Positions 42,357 through 50,110 of a DNA stretch of 64,000 nucleotides are shown here, in pieces. The translations under genes were made by a program, and so were the position numbers. The notes under the pieces were generated by a model. That model did not search any database. It was not told the origin of the DNA and saw only the letters and a list, made by a program, of their open reading frames with translations. Within the stretch, counting starts at the first letter, position 1. The number at the start of each line of letters is the position of its first letter. Location of the stretch: assembly GCA_942492915.1 (NCBI GenBank), contig OW818662.1, positions 2,046,001-2,110,000 of the forward strand, read 5' to 3'. The stretch is from Turneriella sp942492915 (GTDB taxonomy: Bacteria; Spirochaetota; Leptospiria; Turneriellales; Turneriellaceae).

Positions 42357-42382
42357 TCGGTTGGTGAAACCAACCGATCAAC
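42352..42382 (+). repeat. Perfect inverted repeat across the deoC stop and lpxI start
   Basis: Arms of 14 bases (42352-42365 and 42369-42382) with a GAA loop. It contains the deoC TGA (42354-42356) and both possible lpxI starts, TTG (42361) and GTG (42364). No ribosome-binding site is visible upstream of lpxI, so initiation probably depends on ribosomes finishing deoC. Confidence 0.93.
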
Positions 42383-43242
42383 ATCTTGCGATCTTTGCCG
42401 GCGCGGGCGAGCTGCCACTGATCGCCGCGAAGAATGCGCGCAAGAAGAATATCCCCTTTCTGGTATACCACATTACCGAGGCAAAGCTTCATGCTGAACT
42501 CGCAGCAGACACTTCGGTCGCAATACGCAAAGTTTCGCTCGGAGCGCTTGCGCAGACCTTCGCTTACTTAAAAGAAGACAAGATCACGCAAACTATTCTG
42601 CTCGGCAAGGTTGAGAAGCAGCGCCTGCTGCAAGACGTGAAGCGCGATGCAGAGGCCGAGGCTCTCTATGCCACGGCAATCGACCGCCGCGACGACACAC
42701 TGTTTCTCGAATTTGCGCGCGCGCTCACCGCGATGCAGATTGAAATTTTACCGCAGAAGTCACTGCTCGAGGGGTGTTTTCTCGAACCAGGTGAATTGAC
42801 TCAGAAAAAAGCTGAATCGGCATCGCTTCGGGAAGACATTGAATTTGGTTATGCGCTCAGCAGAAAAATCGGCAGCCTCGACATTGGCCAGACTGCTGTC
42901 GTATTTCAGAAGATGGTGCTTGCGGTCGAGGCGATTGAAGGCACAGACGCGGCCATCAGACGTGCAGGCGAAATAATTAATGGCAGGGGTTCGCTAAAAG
43001 ATGCGCCTCGTGCGCAAGGCGAACCTGGCGCATCAGTGCGCGCAGGAGTCGTGTGTAAGACAGCCAAAGCCTCGCAAGACCCGCGTTTTGATCTGCCTGC
43101 TGTGGGCACGCGTACGCTGGAAACAATGGCCGAAGGCAGAATGCAGGCGCTGGTGATCGAGGCCGCGCACACGCTCGTCGTGAATCCGAAAGAATTTGTT
43201 GCGCGTGCCGATGAACTGGGACTCATCGTTATCGCGCGATAG
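42361..43242 (+). CDS. lpxI: UDP-2,3-diacylglucosamine pyrophosphatase LpxI
   Basis: Hydrolyses UDP-2,3-diacylglucosamine to lipid X in lipid A synthesis; the alternative to LpxH. The 293-residue protein shows LAIFAGAGELPLIAAKNARK, FAYLKEDKITQTILLGKVEK, the DUF1009 core (DRRDDTLFLEFARAL, LSRKIGSLDIGQTAVVFQKM, VLAVEAIEGTDAAIRRAGEI) and DPRFDLPAVGTRTLETM. Compared with the usual form there are about 17 extra residues (about 208-225) encoded around a small palindrome. It starts at TTG or GTG in a hairpin. It lies next to deoC rather than in an lpx cluster. Presence implies a lipid A-bearing outer membrane. Confidence 0.92.
   Translation: MVKPTDQHLAIFAGAGELPLIAAKNARKKNIPFLVYHITEAKLHAELAADTSVAIRKVSLGALAQTFAYLKEDKITQTILLGKVEKQRLLQDVKRDAEAEALYATAIDRRDDTLFLEFARALTAMQIEILPQKSLLEGCFLEPGELTQKKAESASLREDIEFGYALSRKIGSLDIGQTAVVFQKMVLAVEAIEGTDAAIRRAGEIINGRGSLKDAPRAQGEPGASVRAGVVCKTAKASQDPRFDLPAVGTRTLETMAEGRMQALVIEAAHTLVVNPKEFVARADELGLIVIAR
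42988..43025 (+). repeat. Palindromic in-frame insertion in lpxI
   Basis: GGTTCGC (42988-42994) and GCGAACC (43019-43025) form an outer 7-bp stem, and TGCGC/GCGCA (43002-43006 with 43012-43016) an inner one. This is where the protein has extra residues between ...AGEI and VVCKTAKASQDPRF. The element keeps the frame. Confidence 0.6.
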
Positions 43243-43245
43243 AAC

Positions 43246-44502
43246 GTGACCCGGCAGCTGCGCCATCTGATTTTGTTCTGTTTGCTGGCCTGTATCGCCG
43301 CGTGCAGCCGCAAGCCTGAACCTGCACCACTTTTCACCAAGGGCGTTTTTCCGCTGGTTTTCAAGCCTGCGGATTTTCCACCGCATCCGAAGTCGGGGGC
43401 GCCGATGCAGACATCGAAAGACTGCGCACCCTGCCATGAAGCCGCCTACCGCAACTGGAACAAGACCCGCCACAGGGTTGCACTGACCAACGAACTTTAC
43501 CGCGAAAGCCATGAACGCGAGCCTTCGCCCTGGTGCGTCAATTGCCATGCACCGCTGCGGCTTTCAGGCTCGGAGAAACAGCCCTACCTTGAAGATGAAG
43601 GCGTTTCGTGCCTGGTCTGCCATGCGCGCGAGGGGAAGATTTTGGTAAAGCAGCAACCGGCTGCAAGTCTAGGTGCCCATTCAGGCGACACGCAGACGGC
43701 CTCCTTGCCGGTGCCGCCGCAGCGCGTCCCTGCGCATACCCCCGGGACGAAAATGGCCTCCGTGCCAGCCCCGGGTTCAGGCGTCCGTGCCCATTCATAC
43801 CTCATCGACGAGCGACTGAAAGATGAACGATTCTGCGAAGGGTGCCATGAGTTTAACTTTCCCACGGCAGCCACGGCGATGCGCGAGGGTAATGCGCTGC
43901 ATTACACCGGGCAGCCGATGCAGAGCACGGTGAGCGAATACCGCAGCTCTGCGTTTTACGGCAGTGTGACCTGCAGCGGCTGTCACCTTTTTCCCTACAC
44001 GGCAGTTTCGCATAGCTTTCCCGGCGGGCACGCATTGGATCGCCTGAAGAATGATCTGAGGCTCGAAGTCACGCGCACCGCACCAGGTCAAATCACGCTG
44101 AGGGTCTATGCCCAAGGTATCGGCCATGCTTTTCCCACGGGGGATCTTTTCAGAACTCTGAGGGTGAGACTCTCCGATTCTATGTACGATCATGCAGAAG
44201 AACTTGAACTCCGTCACTATTTTGAGCCCATCGCAGGGGCGACTGCCAGCAAAACGCTGCCACTCAAGCGGCGCGTGCGCGAAGAGACGTTGCCCCCGCC
44301 GCAACTCGACTATATCTCAATGCGCGAGTACACCCTGCCGTGGCCACGAGAGTCAAAGGCCGTGGAAACAGAACTCTACATCGATTATTTGAATCAGCTG
44401 ACGACAATGACAACGCGCCTGCCGCCGGCGATCACGCGCCCGCTGATCAAACGCGAGAGACACCGGCTGCAGAAAGCCGCCGGGGTCGACGCGAAAGGCT
44501 AA
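43246..44502 (+). CDS. Pentahaem c-type cytochrome lipoprotein
   Basis: A 418-residue exported multihaem cytochrome. It starts at GTG 43246, has a lipobox (LLACIAAC, Cys20) and five CxxCH haem-binding motifs at residues 60-64 (CAPCH), 97-101 (CVNCH), 122-126 (CLVCH), 197-201 (CEGCH) and 243-247 (CSGCH). The N-terminal half resembles cytochrome c554-type electron carriers; the C-terminal 170 residues have no haem and form a beta-rich domain containing the GHAFPTGDLFRTLRVRL strand pattern. Between haems 3 and 4 there is a Pro/Ala-rich stretch with two 19-residue repeats. A role in periplasmic electron transfer is certain in kind but the partner is unknown. Its stop is shared with the convergent gene. 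Confidence 0.85.
   Translation: MTRQLRHLILFCLLACIAACSRKPEPAPLFTKGVFPLVFKPADFPPHPKSGAPMQTSKDCAPCHEAAYRNWNKTRHRVALTNELYRESHEREPSPWCVNCHAPLRLSGSEKQPYLEDEGVSCLVCHAREGKILVKQQPAASLGAHSGDTQTASLPVPPQRVPAHTPGTKMASVPAPGSGVRAHSYLIDERLKDERFCEGCHEFNFPTAATAMREGNALHYTGQPMQSTVSEYRSSAFYGSVTCSGCHLFPYTAVSHSFPGGHALDRLKNDLRLEVTRTAPGQITLRVYAQGIGHAFPTGDLFRTLRVRLSDSMYDHAEELELRHYFEPIAGATASKTLPLKRRVREETLPPPQLDYISMREYTLPWPRESKAVETELYIDYLNQLTTMTTRLPPAITRPLIKRERHRLQKAAGVDAKG
43675..43788 (+). repeat. Two tandem 57-base repeats in the cytochrome gene
   Basis: Units 43675-43731 and 43732-43788 encode AHSGDTQTASLPVPPQRVP and AHTPGTKMASVPAPGSGVR (residues 144-162 and 163-181); the beginning of a third unit (AHS) follows. 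DNA identity between them is moderate. They lie in the linker between haems 3 and 4 and keep the frame. Confidence 0.8.
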
Positions 44503-46151
44503 CCGTGTTCGTCAGAGAGATCTGCCGGCTTGTCAATTTTCTGGAATTTTGAGCCTTCAAATTTCAGGTATATGGGAAACTCTTTGCTTTGCGACGTGAT
44601 ACCCGTAAACATGCCGTCTTTGGCCAGCGTAACCATTTGGCTCAAACACCGGGACGTTTCTACTGTTGCGCTTTCTTCAATTTCTGGTCCGGAAATTACA
44701 AGGTATTTCCCTTTCATGTTCAGATTAATACAAGTATCCGGATCATTTTCCCACGCGAATAATGGCTGAAGCCGGCCTTCGCCGATCGCGTACAGACTCA
44801 ACGTGCTGCCAGCGCGGCTTTGAAATGATTCGCTGATCACTTCGGGAGTGCCGTTGTCATCGAGATCAACGAAGACGATTTCATTGCCTCCGAGTCGCCC
44901 CATGATCACATGTTTGTCGTCTTTTTTCTCGACCAGCAAAGAGATGCGATCATTGACATTCGTGCAATGCAATTTGCCTGCATCTTCTGAGATGCTCGAC
45001 GCATGACCGATCGCGGTCTTAATTGCGTAGAAGCTGCGTTTTTCGGTGTCGCTGCCGCTTTCAAATGGCAGAACGGTGGTGCACTGCAGATTCACGTCGC
45101 CTTTGAGGTAACGATTCAGATCTCTGGCGAGGGCTATATCAACTTTGTGGGGCTGTTTGCTTGAAATTGTAAAATAGTCACCGGTAAATTGCACGTTAGC
45201 TTTCGGAACGTAGTAATGCCTTTGCTCAAAGTAAGAAGGTTCGGCTTCGAATCTTACGACGACGCGATACCGGGGTTCGCCGCCTTTGGTCGTTTCACCG
45301 TCAACCTGCAGTAATGCCCCTTTAGCCAAATCGCTCGTTGGCTTCTCAGAATCGGCGCCGGGCAACGTGCTCAAGTTGAATGTGTCTGCCCCAACCGGTA
45401 AGCGCAGCGCTTTGACTTTGTTGGCTGCAATGCGCACCCAGCCATGCGTGAAGCGAAAGCCGACATCCTGAAGTTGGGCGAGCTCATCAAAAAGTCCCGT
45501 GAGCAAAAAACCGCCAAAACAATATCCAGTGGCACCCTGGGCATCGCTCACAAGATACCATTCTGCATTTTTATCGTCTATTTTGACTGTTGCCGTTGAA
45601 ACTTCGAGAACCTTCAGAACTTCGCCATTCTTGAGTTGGCGAATGACGGCGCCGTTCAGGGCAGGTGACTTGCGAAGGTTAACAGTGGTCGTCGCCATGA
45701 CACCCGGCACTCCCACTTTTTCGACCTGTTTTCCGTCGGCGTTTTCGATCCAGACTTTTTCTTCTGCCTTTTTGTGAAATACAAGAAAATTTTCACGCAC
45801 GACTTCTTCGCGCTCACTGATGTAACCCTCAAGCGGTGCCGCGGCGCCGGGCGCCAGAAATTTTACCTTGTACCAAAACGCGGTATCCGGCGTTTTCTGG
45901 TCGGCAACCCGGGTAGCGAAAATTTCAACCGGGCTGCCAATCGGTAACTTCGCCAGCGCATTTGACTTTGCTTCAGGCGCGGCCTGAATGGCGATCGCAT
46001 TTTTCAGAGCAAAGCCCGATGCGAGCGGCTGATCTGCAGAACTCGCCTGCTGAGCGGTTCGCGCACCCGTGAGCGGCTTTTTTTTGCAGGCCGCGGCCGA
46101 ACCGAGCAAAACCGAGAACAAAATGAGGATTGTTGGCTGCCTGTACGTCAT
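44499..46151 (-). CDS. Lipoprotein with SH3-like domains
   Basis: A 550-residue exported lipoprotein (LILFSVLLGSAAAC, Cys22 followed by KKK). Two bacterial SH3-like regions are visible: residues about 48-115 (GFALKNAIAIQAAPEAKSNA, LAKLPIGSPVEIFAT) and about 155-225 (VMATTTVNLRKSPALNGAVI, RQLKNGEVLKVLEVST, then WYLVSDAQGATGYCFGGFLL). The C-terminal half has a DLDDNGTPEVISESFQSRAG segment of the type found in VCBS/FG-GAP-like or repeated beta structures. It probably lies on the outer or inner membrane facing the periplasm. No enzymatic motif is seen. It is convergent with the cytochrome gene and shares four bases with it. Confidence 0.75.
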   Translation of the reverse strand: MTYRQPTILILFSVLLGSAAACKKKPLTGARTAQQASSADQPLASGFALKNAIAIQAAPEAKSNALAKLPIGSPVEIFATRVADQKTPDTAFWYKVKFLAPGAAAPLEGYISEREEVVRENFLVFHKKAEEKVWIENADGKQVEKVGVPGVMATTTVNLRKSPALNGAVIRQLKNGEVLKVLEVSTATVKIDDKNAEWYLVSDAQGATGYCFGGFLLTGLFDELAQLQDVGFRFTHGWVRIAANKVKALRLPVGADTFNLSTLPGADSEKPTSDLAKGALLQVDGETTKGGEPRYRVVVRFEAEPSYFEQRHYYVPKANVQFTGDYFTISSKQPHKVDIALARDLNRYLKGDVNLQCTTVLPFESGSDTEKRSFYAIKTAIGHASSISEDAGKLHCTNVNDRISLLVEKKDDKHVIMGRLGGNEIVFVDLDDNGTPEVISESFQSRAGSTLSLYAIGEGRLQPLFAWENDPDTCINLNMKGKYLVISGPEIEESATVETSRCLSQMVTLAKDGMFTGITSQSKEFPIYLKFEGSKFQKIDKPADLSDEHG

Positions 46152-46326
46152 CGGCCGGTATGCTCATGAGCACGGCGCACGTCAAATTGTTTCTTGCCGC
46201 AAATTTCGGCCCCAGATGCGCATGCCTCACCCGACCCGCCGGCCCTGCCGCGTAAATTATTCCCCCCGGCAAGAATCAGCATAGACGCTTTTTCCTTTTC
46301 GCCCTGTTCTGTTCGCCCATATTGGC

Positions 46327-46352
46327 AACGCGTCGATGAATTTCGACGCGTT
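46327..46352. promoter_or_regulatory. 10-6-10 inverted repeat upstream of the ArsR gene
   Basis: AACGCGTCGA and TCGACGCGTT (46327-46336 and 46343-46352) are perfect reverse complements with a 6-base spacer, 48 bases before the ArsR start. It has the size of an operator for a winged-helix dimer. A second weaker repeat, ATCCGG/CCGGAT, lies at 46355-46380. The function is inferred. The remaining divergent region 46152-46326 shows no gene that I can support. Confidence 0.5.
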
Positions 46353-46400
46353 TGATCCGGTTCCCGAAAGAGAGCCGGATATAAGTCCGGGCAGAATGCA

Positions 46401-46748
46401 ATGCAGAACGAAAAAGCGCTTAACAGCTTCGCAAGCAAGCGCAAGACCGTATCTGCAGAGAACATATACCTGTTCAAGACAGAGGTCTTGCGCGCGTTAT
46501 CTGATGAAACCCGTCAGGGTATCATAGTTCTGCTGGGCAAACACGGAAGTCTGTGCGTGAGCGACCTGGCCGCCTACTTTAATGTGGGCCGCCCGACGGT
46601 TTCTCACCACCTGCACGTGTTAAAAGAGGCGAAAGTGGTTCGCGCTGAGAAGCTGGGAAAAGAGATACACTACTCTCTCAACCTGCGAAACATCAGGCGG
46701 TCTGTCAGCAGCCTCGGAAGGGTTTTAGACAGTATTGAGACGCGTTAA
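46401..46748 (+). CDS. ArsR-family transcription regulator
   Basis: A 115-residue winged-helix repressor of the ArsR/SmtB family. The helix-turn-helix LCVSDLAAYFNVGRPTVSHH followed by LHVLKEAKVVRAEKLGKEIH and the wing YSLN are clear. The metal-sensing motif of ArsR (ELCVCDL) is only partly kept: Cys is present in SLCVSDL but the second Cys is replaced by Ser, so arsenic or metal sensing in the usual way is unlikely. It directly precedes the etfB-etfA-thiolase operon with a hairpin in between. It may regulate itself and perhaps that operon; this is inference. Confidence 0.88.
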   Translation: MQNEKALNSFASKRKTVSAENIYLFKTEVLRALSDETRQGIIVLLGKHGSLCVSDLAAYFNVGRPTVSHHLHVLKEAKVVRAEKLGKEIHYSLNLRNIRRSVSSLGRVLDSIETR

Positions 46749-46779
46749 AAATCCGTGCGCCCTTCGGGCGTACGATTTT
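46748..46779 (+). terminator. Terminator-like hairpin between the ArsR gene and etfB
   Basis: An imperfect hairpin with about 14-bp arms (46748-46762 with 46766-46779), a TTC loop, one bulge and one G-U pair, flanked by AAAAT and ATTTT. Termination with partial read-through is plausible; it begins at the last base of the ArsR stop codon. Confidence 0.6.
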
Positions 46780-46805
46780 CAACGCAAAATTAAAAGGAGT
46801 AACGG

Positions 46806-47561
46806 ATGAATACACTGGTTTTGATTAAGCAAGTGCCCGACACAGAGGCAAAGATCAACGTCGCCGCCGGAAAAATATCTGAGGCTGGCATTAAATGGAC
46901 AATTTCACCGTACGATGAAATTGCGCTCGAAGAAGCTATTCGCATGAAAGAAAAATCAGGTGGTACCGTTACTGCCCTCGCCGTAGGCGATGACTCCGTG
47001 CAGAATGCACTTCGGTCAGCATTTGCCATGGGTGCAGATAACGCCATTCACGTAAAAGTCGAAGGCTACCAGATGCTCGACAGTTTCGGTATCGCAAAGG
47101 CGATCGCAACTGCCATCGAAGGTTCAGATTTCAAAGTCATTCTCGCAGGCCGCCAGGGTTCAGACTCTGACAATGGTCAGGTGCCTCTTATTCTCGCAAC
47201 GCTCAACAATTGGGGTTGTGTATCTTTCGCCAAAAAAGTTGAAATCTCGGGCGATAAAGCGGTCATCGAGTGCGAAGCAGACGGCGGCGAAGCGGTATAC
47301 GAATCATCACTGCCCGTCGTCATTACGGCAAACGCCGGTCTCAACGAACCGCGCTACCCTTCTCTGAAGGGGATTATGGCATCGAAGAAAAAGCCAATCG
47401 ATTCGAAGCCCGTCAACATCGGCGCAGAAACGAAAATTGAAGTTCTCGCTTTTGAACCACCACCGGCGCGCCCTGCAGGCCGCACGATCGACGGCGCTGA
47501 CGCAGCAGCGAAAGCAAAAGAGCTCGTGAAGTCTCTGCGCGAAGAAATTAAAGCAATCTAA
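46806..47561 (+). CDS. etfB: Electron transfer flavoprotein beta subunit
   Basis: Small ETF subunit carrying AMP, which with EtfA moves electrons from acyl-CoA dehydrogenases. The 251-residue protein has NTLVLIKQVPDTEAKINVAA, SPYDEIALEEAIRMKEKSGG, AVGDDSVQNALRSAFAMGAD and AGRQGSDSDNGQVPLILA, then VVITANAGLNEPRYPSLKGI. These are the standard signatures. An AAGGAG site is 6 bases before the ATG. It is followed by etfA (25 bases). Confidence 0.97.
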   Translation: MNTLVLIKQVPDTEAKINVAAGKISEAGIKWTISPYDEIALEEAIRMKEKSGGTVTALAVGDDSVQNALRSAFAMGADNAIHVKVEGYQMLDSFGIAKAIATAIEGSDFKVILAGRQGSDSDNGQVPLILATLNNWGCVSFAKKVEISGDKAVIECEADGGEAVYESSLPVVITANAGLNEPRYPSLKGIMASKKKPIDSKPVNIGAETKIEVLAFEPPPARPAGRTIDGADAAAKAKELVKSLREEIKAI

Positions 47562-47585
47562 GCTTGAAGGAACAAGGAGTATAAT

Positions 47586-48533
47586 ATGGCAAAGATATTG
47601 GCAGTAGGCGAAATCGCCGGTGGAGTTTTAAGAAAAGCTTCGCGCGAAACCACCAGCGTCGGCAAAACCCTGGGTTCTGTCTCGACAGTTCTTATTGGTT
47701 CAGGCGCAGCGGCTGGGGCACCTGAAGTGGCAAAACACGGAGCTGAGACCGTATACGTCGGCGAAATCGCTACATACAACGGCGAAGCATACGCAAAAGC
47801 AATCGCCGATCTCGTGAAAGGCAAAGGATTCGAAATCGTCATTCTGCCCCACTCATGGATTGGCCGCGATATTTCGTCGCGCATCGCAACACTGCTGGGC
47901 ACGGGTGTCATCTCTGACGCAACTGACATCAGCCTCGATGGCGACCGCGTCAAGATTCGCAAGCCCGTGTATTCAGGCAAAGCATTCGTATCGCTGAAAG
48001 TGAAGGCATCACCACAGGTCGTGACCATTCGCCCCAATGCGCATCCGATCGCTGAAAGCGCTGGCGCAGGCACAGTGGAAAACATCACCGTCGATGCAGG
48101 CGCTTCAAAGGCAAAACAAGTGAAATTCGAAGCCAAGAGTGGCTCTCGCGTCTCACTGACAGAAGCTGACATCGTTGTTTCCGGTGGTCGTGGCATCAAG
48201 GGCCCTGAAAACTTTCCGCTCATCGAACAACTTGCCGATATACTCGGTGCGGGTGTTGGCGCAACGCGAGCGGTTGTCGATGCTGGCTGGTGCGACCACA
48301 CGTTGCAGATCGGCCAAACAGGCCAAACCGTTTCGCCAAAACTCTATATCGCTGTCGGTATCTCTGGTGCGATTCAGCATATGGCCGGTATGGGCTCGTC
48401 GAAGTACATCGTCGCGATCAATAAAGACGCCGATGCACCGATTTTCAAGGTTTCGACATACGGAATCGTTGATGACCTGTTTAACGTACTGCCGCCTCTG
48501 AAAGAAGAACTGAAGGCGGCTTTAGGAAAATAA
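47586..48533 (+). CDS. etfA: Electron transfer flavoprotein alpha subunit
   Basis: Large FAD-binding ETF subunit. The 315-residue protein has an N-terminal ETF fold and the C-terminal FAD domain VVSGGRGIKGPENFPLIEQL, ADILGAGVGATRAVVDAGWC, QIGQTGQTVSPKLYIAVGIS and GAIQHMAGMGSSKYIVAINK, which are diagnostic. An AAGGAG site precedes the ATG. Two hairpins follow the gene before the thiolase. Expected partners are an ETF dehydrogenase and acyl-CoA dehydrogenases elsewhere. Confidence 0.97.
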   Translation: MAKILAVGEIAGGVLRKASRETTSVGKTLGSVSTVLIGSGAAAGAPEVAKHGAETVYVGEIATYNGEAYAKAIADLVKGKGFEIVILPHSWIGRDISSRIATLLGTGVISDATDISLDGDRVKIRKPVYSGKAFVSLKVKASPQVVTIRPNAHPIAESAGAGTVENITVDAGASKAKQVKFEAKSGSRVSLTEADIVVSGGRGIKGPENFPLIEQLADILGAGVGATRAVVDAGWCDHTLQIGQTGQTVSPKLYIAVGISGAIQHMAGMGSSKYIVAINKDADAPIFKVSTYGIVDDLFNVLPPLKEELKAALGK

Positions 48534-48541
48534 TCTAATTC

Positions 48542-48578
48542 GCGTAAAGGAACCCGGCGATGCCGGGGTCCTTTACGC
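48542..48578 (+). terminator. Long hairpin between etfA and the thiolase gene
   Basis: Arms of 17 bases (48542-48558 with 48562-48578) with one mismatch and a GAT loop, 8 bases after the etfA stop. It could attenuate transcription into the thiolase or protect the etf mRNA. It is followed by TTAAAC, not a full U run. Confidence 0.55.
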
Positions 48579-48584
48579 TTAAAC

Positions 48585-48605
48585 TTGCGCCGCGAAGCGG
48601 CGCAA
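48585..48605 (+). repeat. Perfect hairpin just before the thiolase ribosome-binding site
   Basis: Nine-base arms TTGCGCCGC and GCGGCGCAA (48585-48593, 48597-48605) with a GAA loop. It ends four bases before AAAAGGAG (48608-48615), the thiolase ribosome-binding site, so it may affect thiolase translation or mark a processing site. Confidence 0.85.
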
Positions 48606-48621
48606 TTAAAAGGAGAAAATT

Positions 48622-49983
48622 ATGGCAAAAAAAATCAAATTTGACCGCGACGGTGACAGAATCGTCATCGCCGGTGCGGTAAGAACACCAGTCGGTCAGG
48701 CTGGTTCAACGCTCTCGGGCATGCACTCGTTTGAACTCGGTTCACTCGTTGTCGATGAACTGCTCAAACGTACAAAGCTCGACAAGAGCAAAATCGACGG
48801 CGTCATCGCCGGCGAAATCGGCCAGTCGTCAAAAGCACCGAATGCAGCGCGCGTTATCTCTGTAAAAAATGACCTCCCTCTGAATGCAAGTGCCGTCACC
48901 GTAGCGAACAATTGCGTTTCGGGCTATGAGGCTATATTTGAGGGCGCACGCCGTCTGATCACTGGCGAAAACGACCTCGTTGTCGTTATCGGCGAAGAGT
49001 CTATGTCTAACTTCCCCATCTACCTCGATGGCGCGAAACAAAACTCGAAAACAGCGAACGTCGACAAACTGAAGGCCAACTGGGCTGACGTACCGAATAT
49101 GCCAGATATCAAGCTGATCGACGGCGTGGCAGAGGGGTTGAACGACCCGATACGCGACGCGATGATGTTTGCAACCGCGGAAATCGTGGCGCAAAAACTG
49201 GGCCTCACGCGAGAAGATCTCGACAAATATGCGCACGGCTCATACAAGAAAGCATTCGACGCACTGACCGCCGGCACGTACGACAAGTATCTGCTGCCGG
49301 TGAAGTACGGCGAAAAGCCCGAAGAAGTTCTCAGCAAAGACGAATTTGTGATGGGCAAGACCGGCTTCATCGAAAAGCCCGAGCGCTTTGCAAAGTCACC
49401 AGTGATTTACGAAAAAATGCCTGGCGGCCTCAAGGGCCTTTACGACCGTTTTGAAAAGTGGATTGGTAAGAAGTATGTTGAGACTGCCAAGCCTGTCGTG
49501 ACCCTCTTCAACGCCTGCCCGCAATCAGACGGAGCCGGCGCGGTAATTTTGACCACGGAATCTAAAGCAAAAGAACTCGGACTACCGATTCTCGCGAAGA
49601 TCAAAGGCTGGGGTTATGCAGGTGTTGATCCGGCGGTAATGGGTCTCGGCATTGCTTATGCAATGAAGCAGGCACTTGAGAACACCGGCCTCAGCTGGGA
49701 CGACATCAACAAGTATGAGATCCACGAAGCATTTGCAGCGACGGCACTCGGCTCAATGGTCGTCGCGCGTGACGAGTTCAAAGCTGATCTCGTTGCCCGC
49801 CTCGAAAAGGGGGATGTCAACCCGAACGGCGGCACGCTCGCCATGGGACACCCGCTCGGAGCGACAGGCATACGCGTTGTTATCAACCAGCTTCTCGACA
49901 TCGAAGCTGGAGCAAAATACGCGATGGGTTCAATCTGCGCCGGCGGCGGCGTGGGTGGCGCTTTGATTCTGGAAAAAGCATAA
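48622..49983 (+). CDS. Acetyl-CoA C-acyltransferase (thiolase)
   Basis: Thiolase that makes or breaks beta-ketoacyl-CoA. The active-site residues are visible: Cys98 in VANNCVSGYEAI (nucleophile), the His in MGHPLGATGIR, NNN-like EIHEAFAAT, and the second Cys in SICAGGGVGGALI. At 453 residues it is about 55 longer than PhaA-type enzymes, with an insert between about residues 150 and 290 (including KLDKFV-like regions such as GLYDRFEKWIGKKYVETAKP). This is the size of the FadI-like group. It forms an operon with etfB-etfA, suggesting fatty-acid oxidation or a related CoA pathway. A diverged copy of its last nine codons follows. Confidence 0.92.
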   Translation: MAKKIKFDRDGDRIVIAGAVRTPVGQAGSTLSGMHSFELGSLVVDELLKRTKLDKSKIDGVIAGEIGQSSKAPNAARVISVKNDLPLNASAVTVANNCVSGYEAIFEGARRLITGENDLVVVIGEESMSNFPIYLDGAKQNSKTANVDKLKANWADVPNMPDIKLIDGVAEGLNDPIRDAMMFATAEIVAQKLGLTREDLDKYAHGSYKKAFDALTAGTYDKYLLPVKYGEKPEEVLSKDEFVMGKTGFIEKPERFAKSPVIYEKMPGGLKGLYDRFEKWIGKKYVETAKPVVTLFNACPQSDGAGAVILTTESKAKELGLPILAKIKGWGYAGVDPAVMGLGIAYAMKQALENTGLSWDDINKYEIHEAFAATALGSMVVARDEFKADLVARLEKGDVNPNGGTLAMGHPLGATGIRVVINQLLDIEAGAKYAMGSICAGGGVGGALILEKA

Positions 49984-50017
49984 GCCACGGGGACGCCCAA
50001 GGGGGCGGCGCCGTGGC
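49984..50017 (+). other. Hairpin after the thiolase stop
   Basis: GCCACGG (49984-49990) pairs with CCGTGGC (50011-50017), with further pairs inside the stem (CGCC/GGCG). Its 3' arm runs into the duplicated thiolase end. No U run is present. Confidence 0.5.
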
Positions 50018-50041
50018 GCGCTTATCCTCGAGAAAGCGTAA
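50015..50041 (+). pseudogene. Relic of a second thiolase 3' end
   Basis: Nine codons (50015-50041) read GALILEKA and stop, the same as the end of the thiolase gene at 49957-49983. Seven of the nine codons use different synonymous bases (for example GCG for GCT, CTT for TTG, CTC for CTG). Bases 50003-50014 are also GGC-rich like the thiolase end. The match is too long for chance, so this looks like the remains of a diverged paralogue or gene conversion product. No start or catalytic part remains. Confidence 0.7.
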
Positions 50042-50047
50042 GAAAGA

Positions 50048-50079
50048 ATTTGTGTGTGGTCAACAGACCACACACAAAT
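50048..50079 (+). repeat. Perfect 14-bp inverted repeat after the thiolase
   Basis: Arms of 14 bases (50048-50061 with 50066-50079) with an AACA loop, just upstream of a clear terminator. It is a second stable stem in the same 3' region, possibly protecting the etf-thiolase mRNA end. Confidence 0.85.
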
Positions 50080-50084
50080 GAACC

Positions 50085-50110
50085 AAAGCGGCCCACGGGC
50101 CGCTTTTTTA
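50085..50110 (+). terminator. Intrinsic terminator of the etf-thiolase operon
   Basis: AAAGCGGCCC pairs with GGGCCGCTTT (50085-50094 with 50097-50106) with a 2-base AC loop, followed by a short T run (TTTTTTA). It ends the etfB-etfA-thiolase transcript. Confidence 0.88.
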
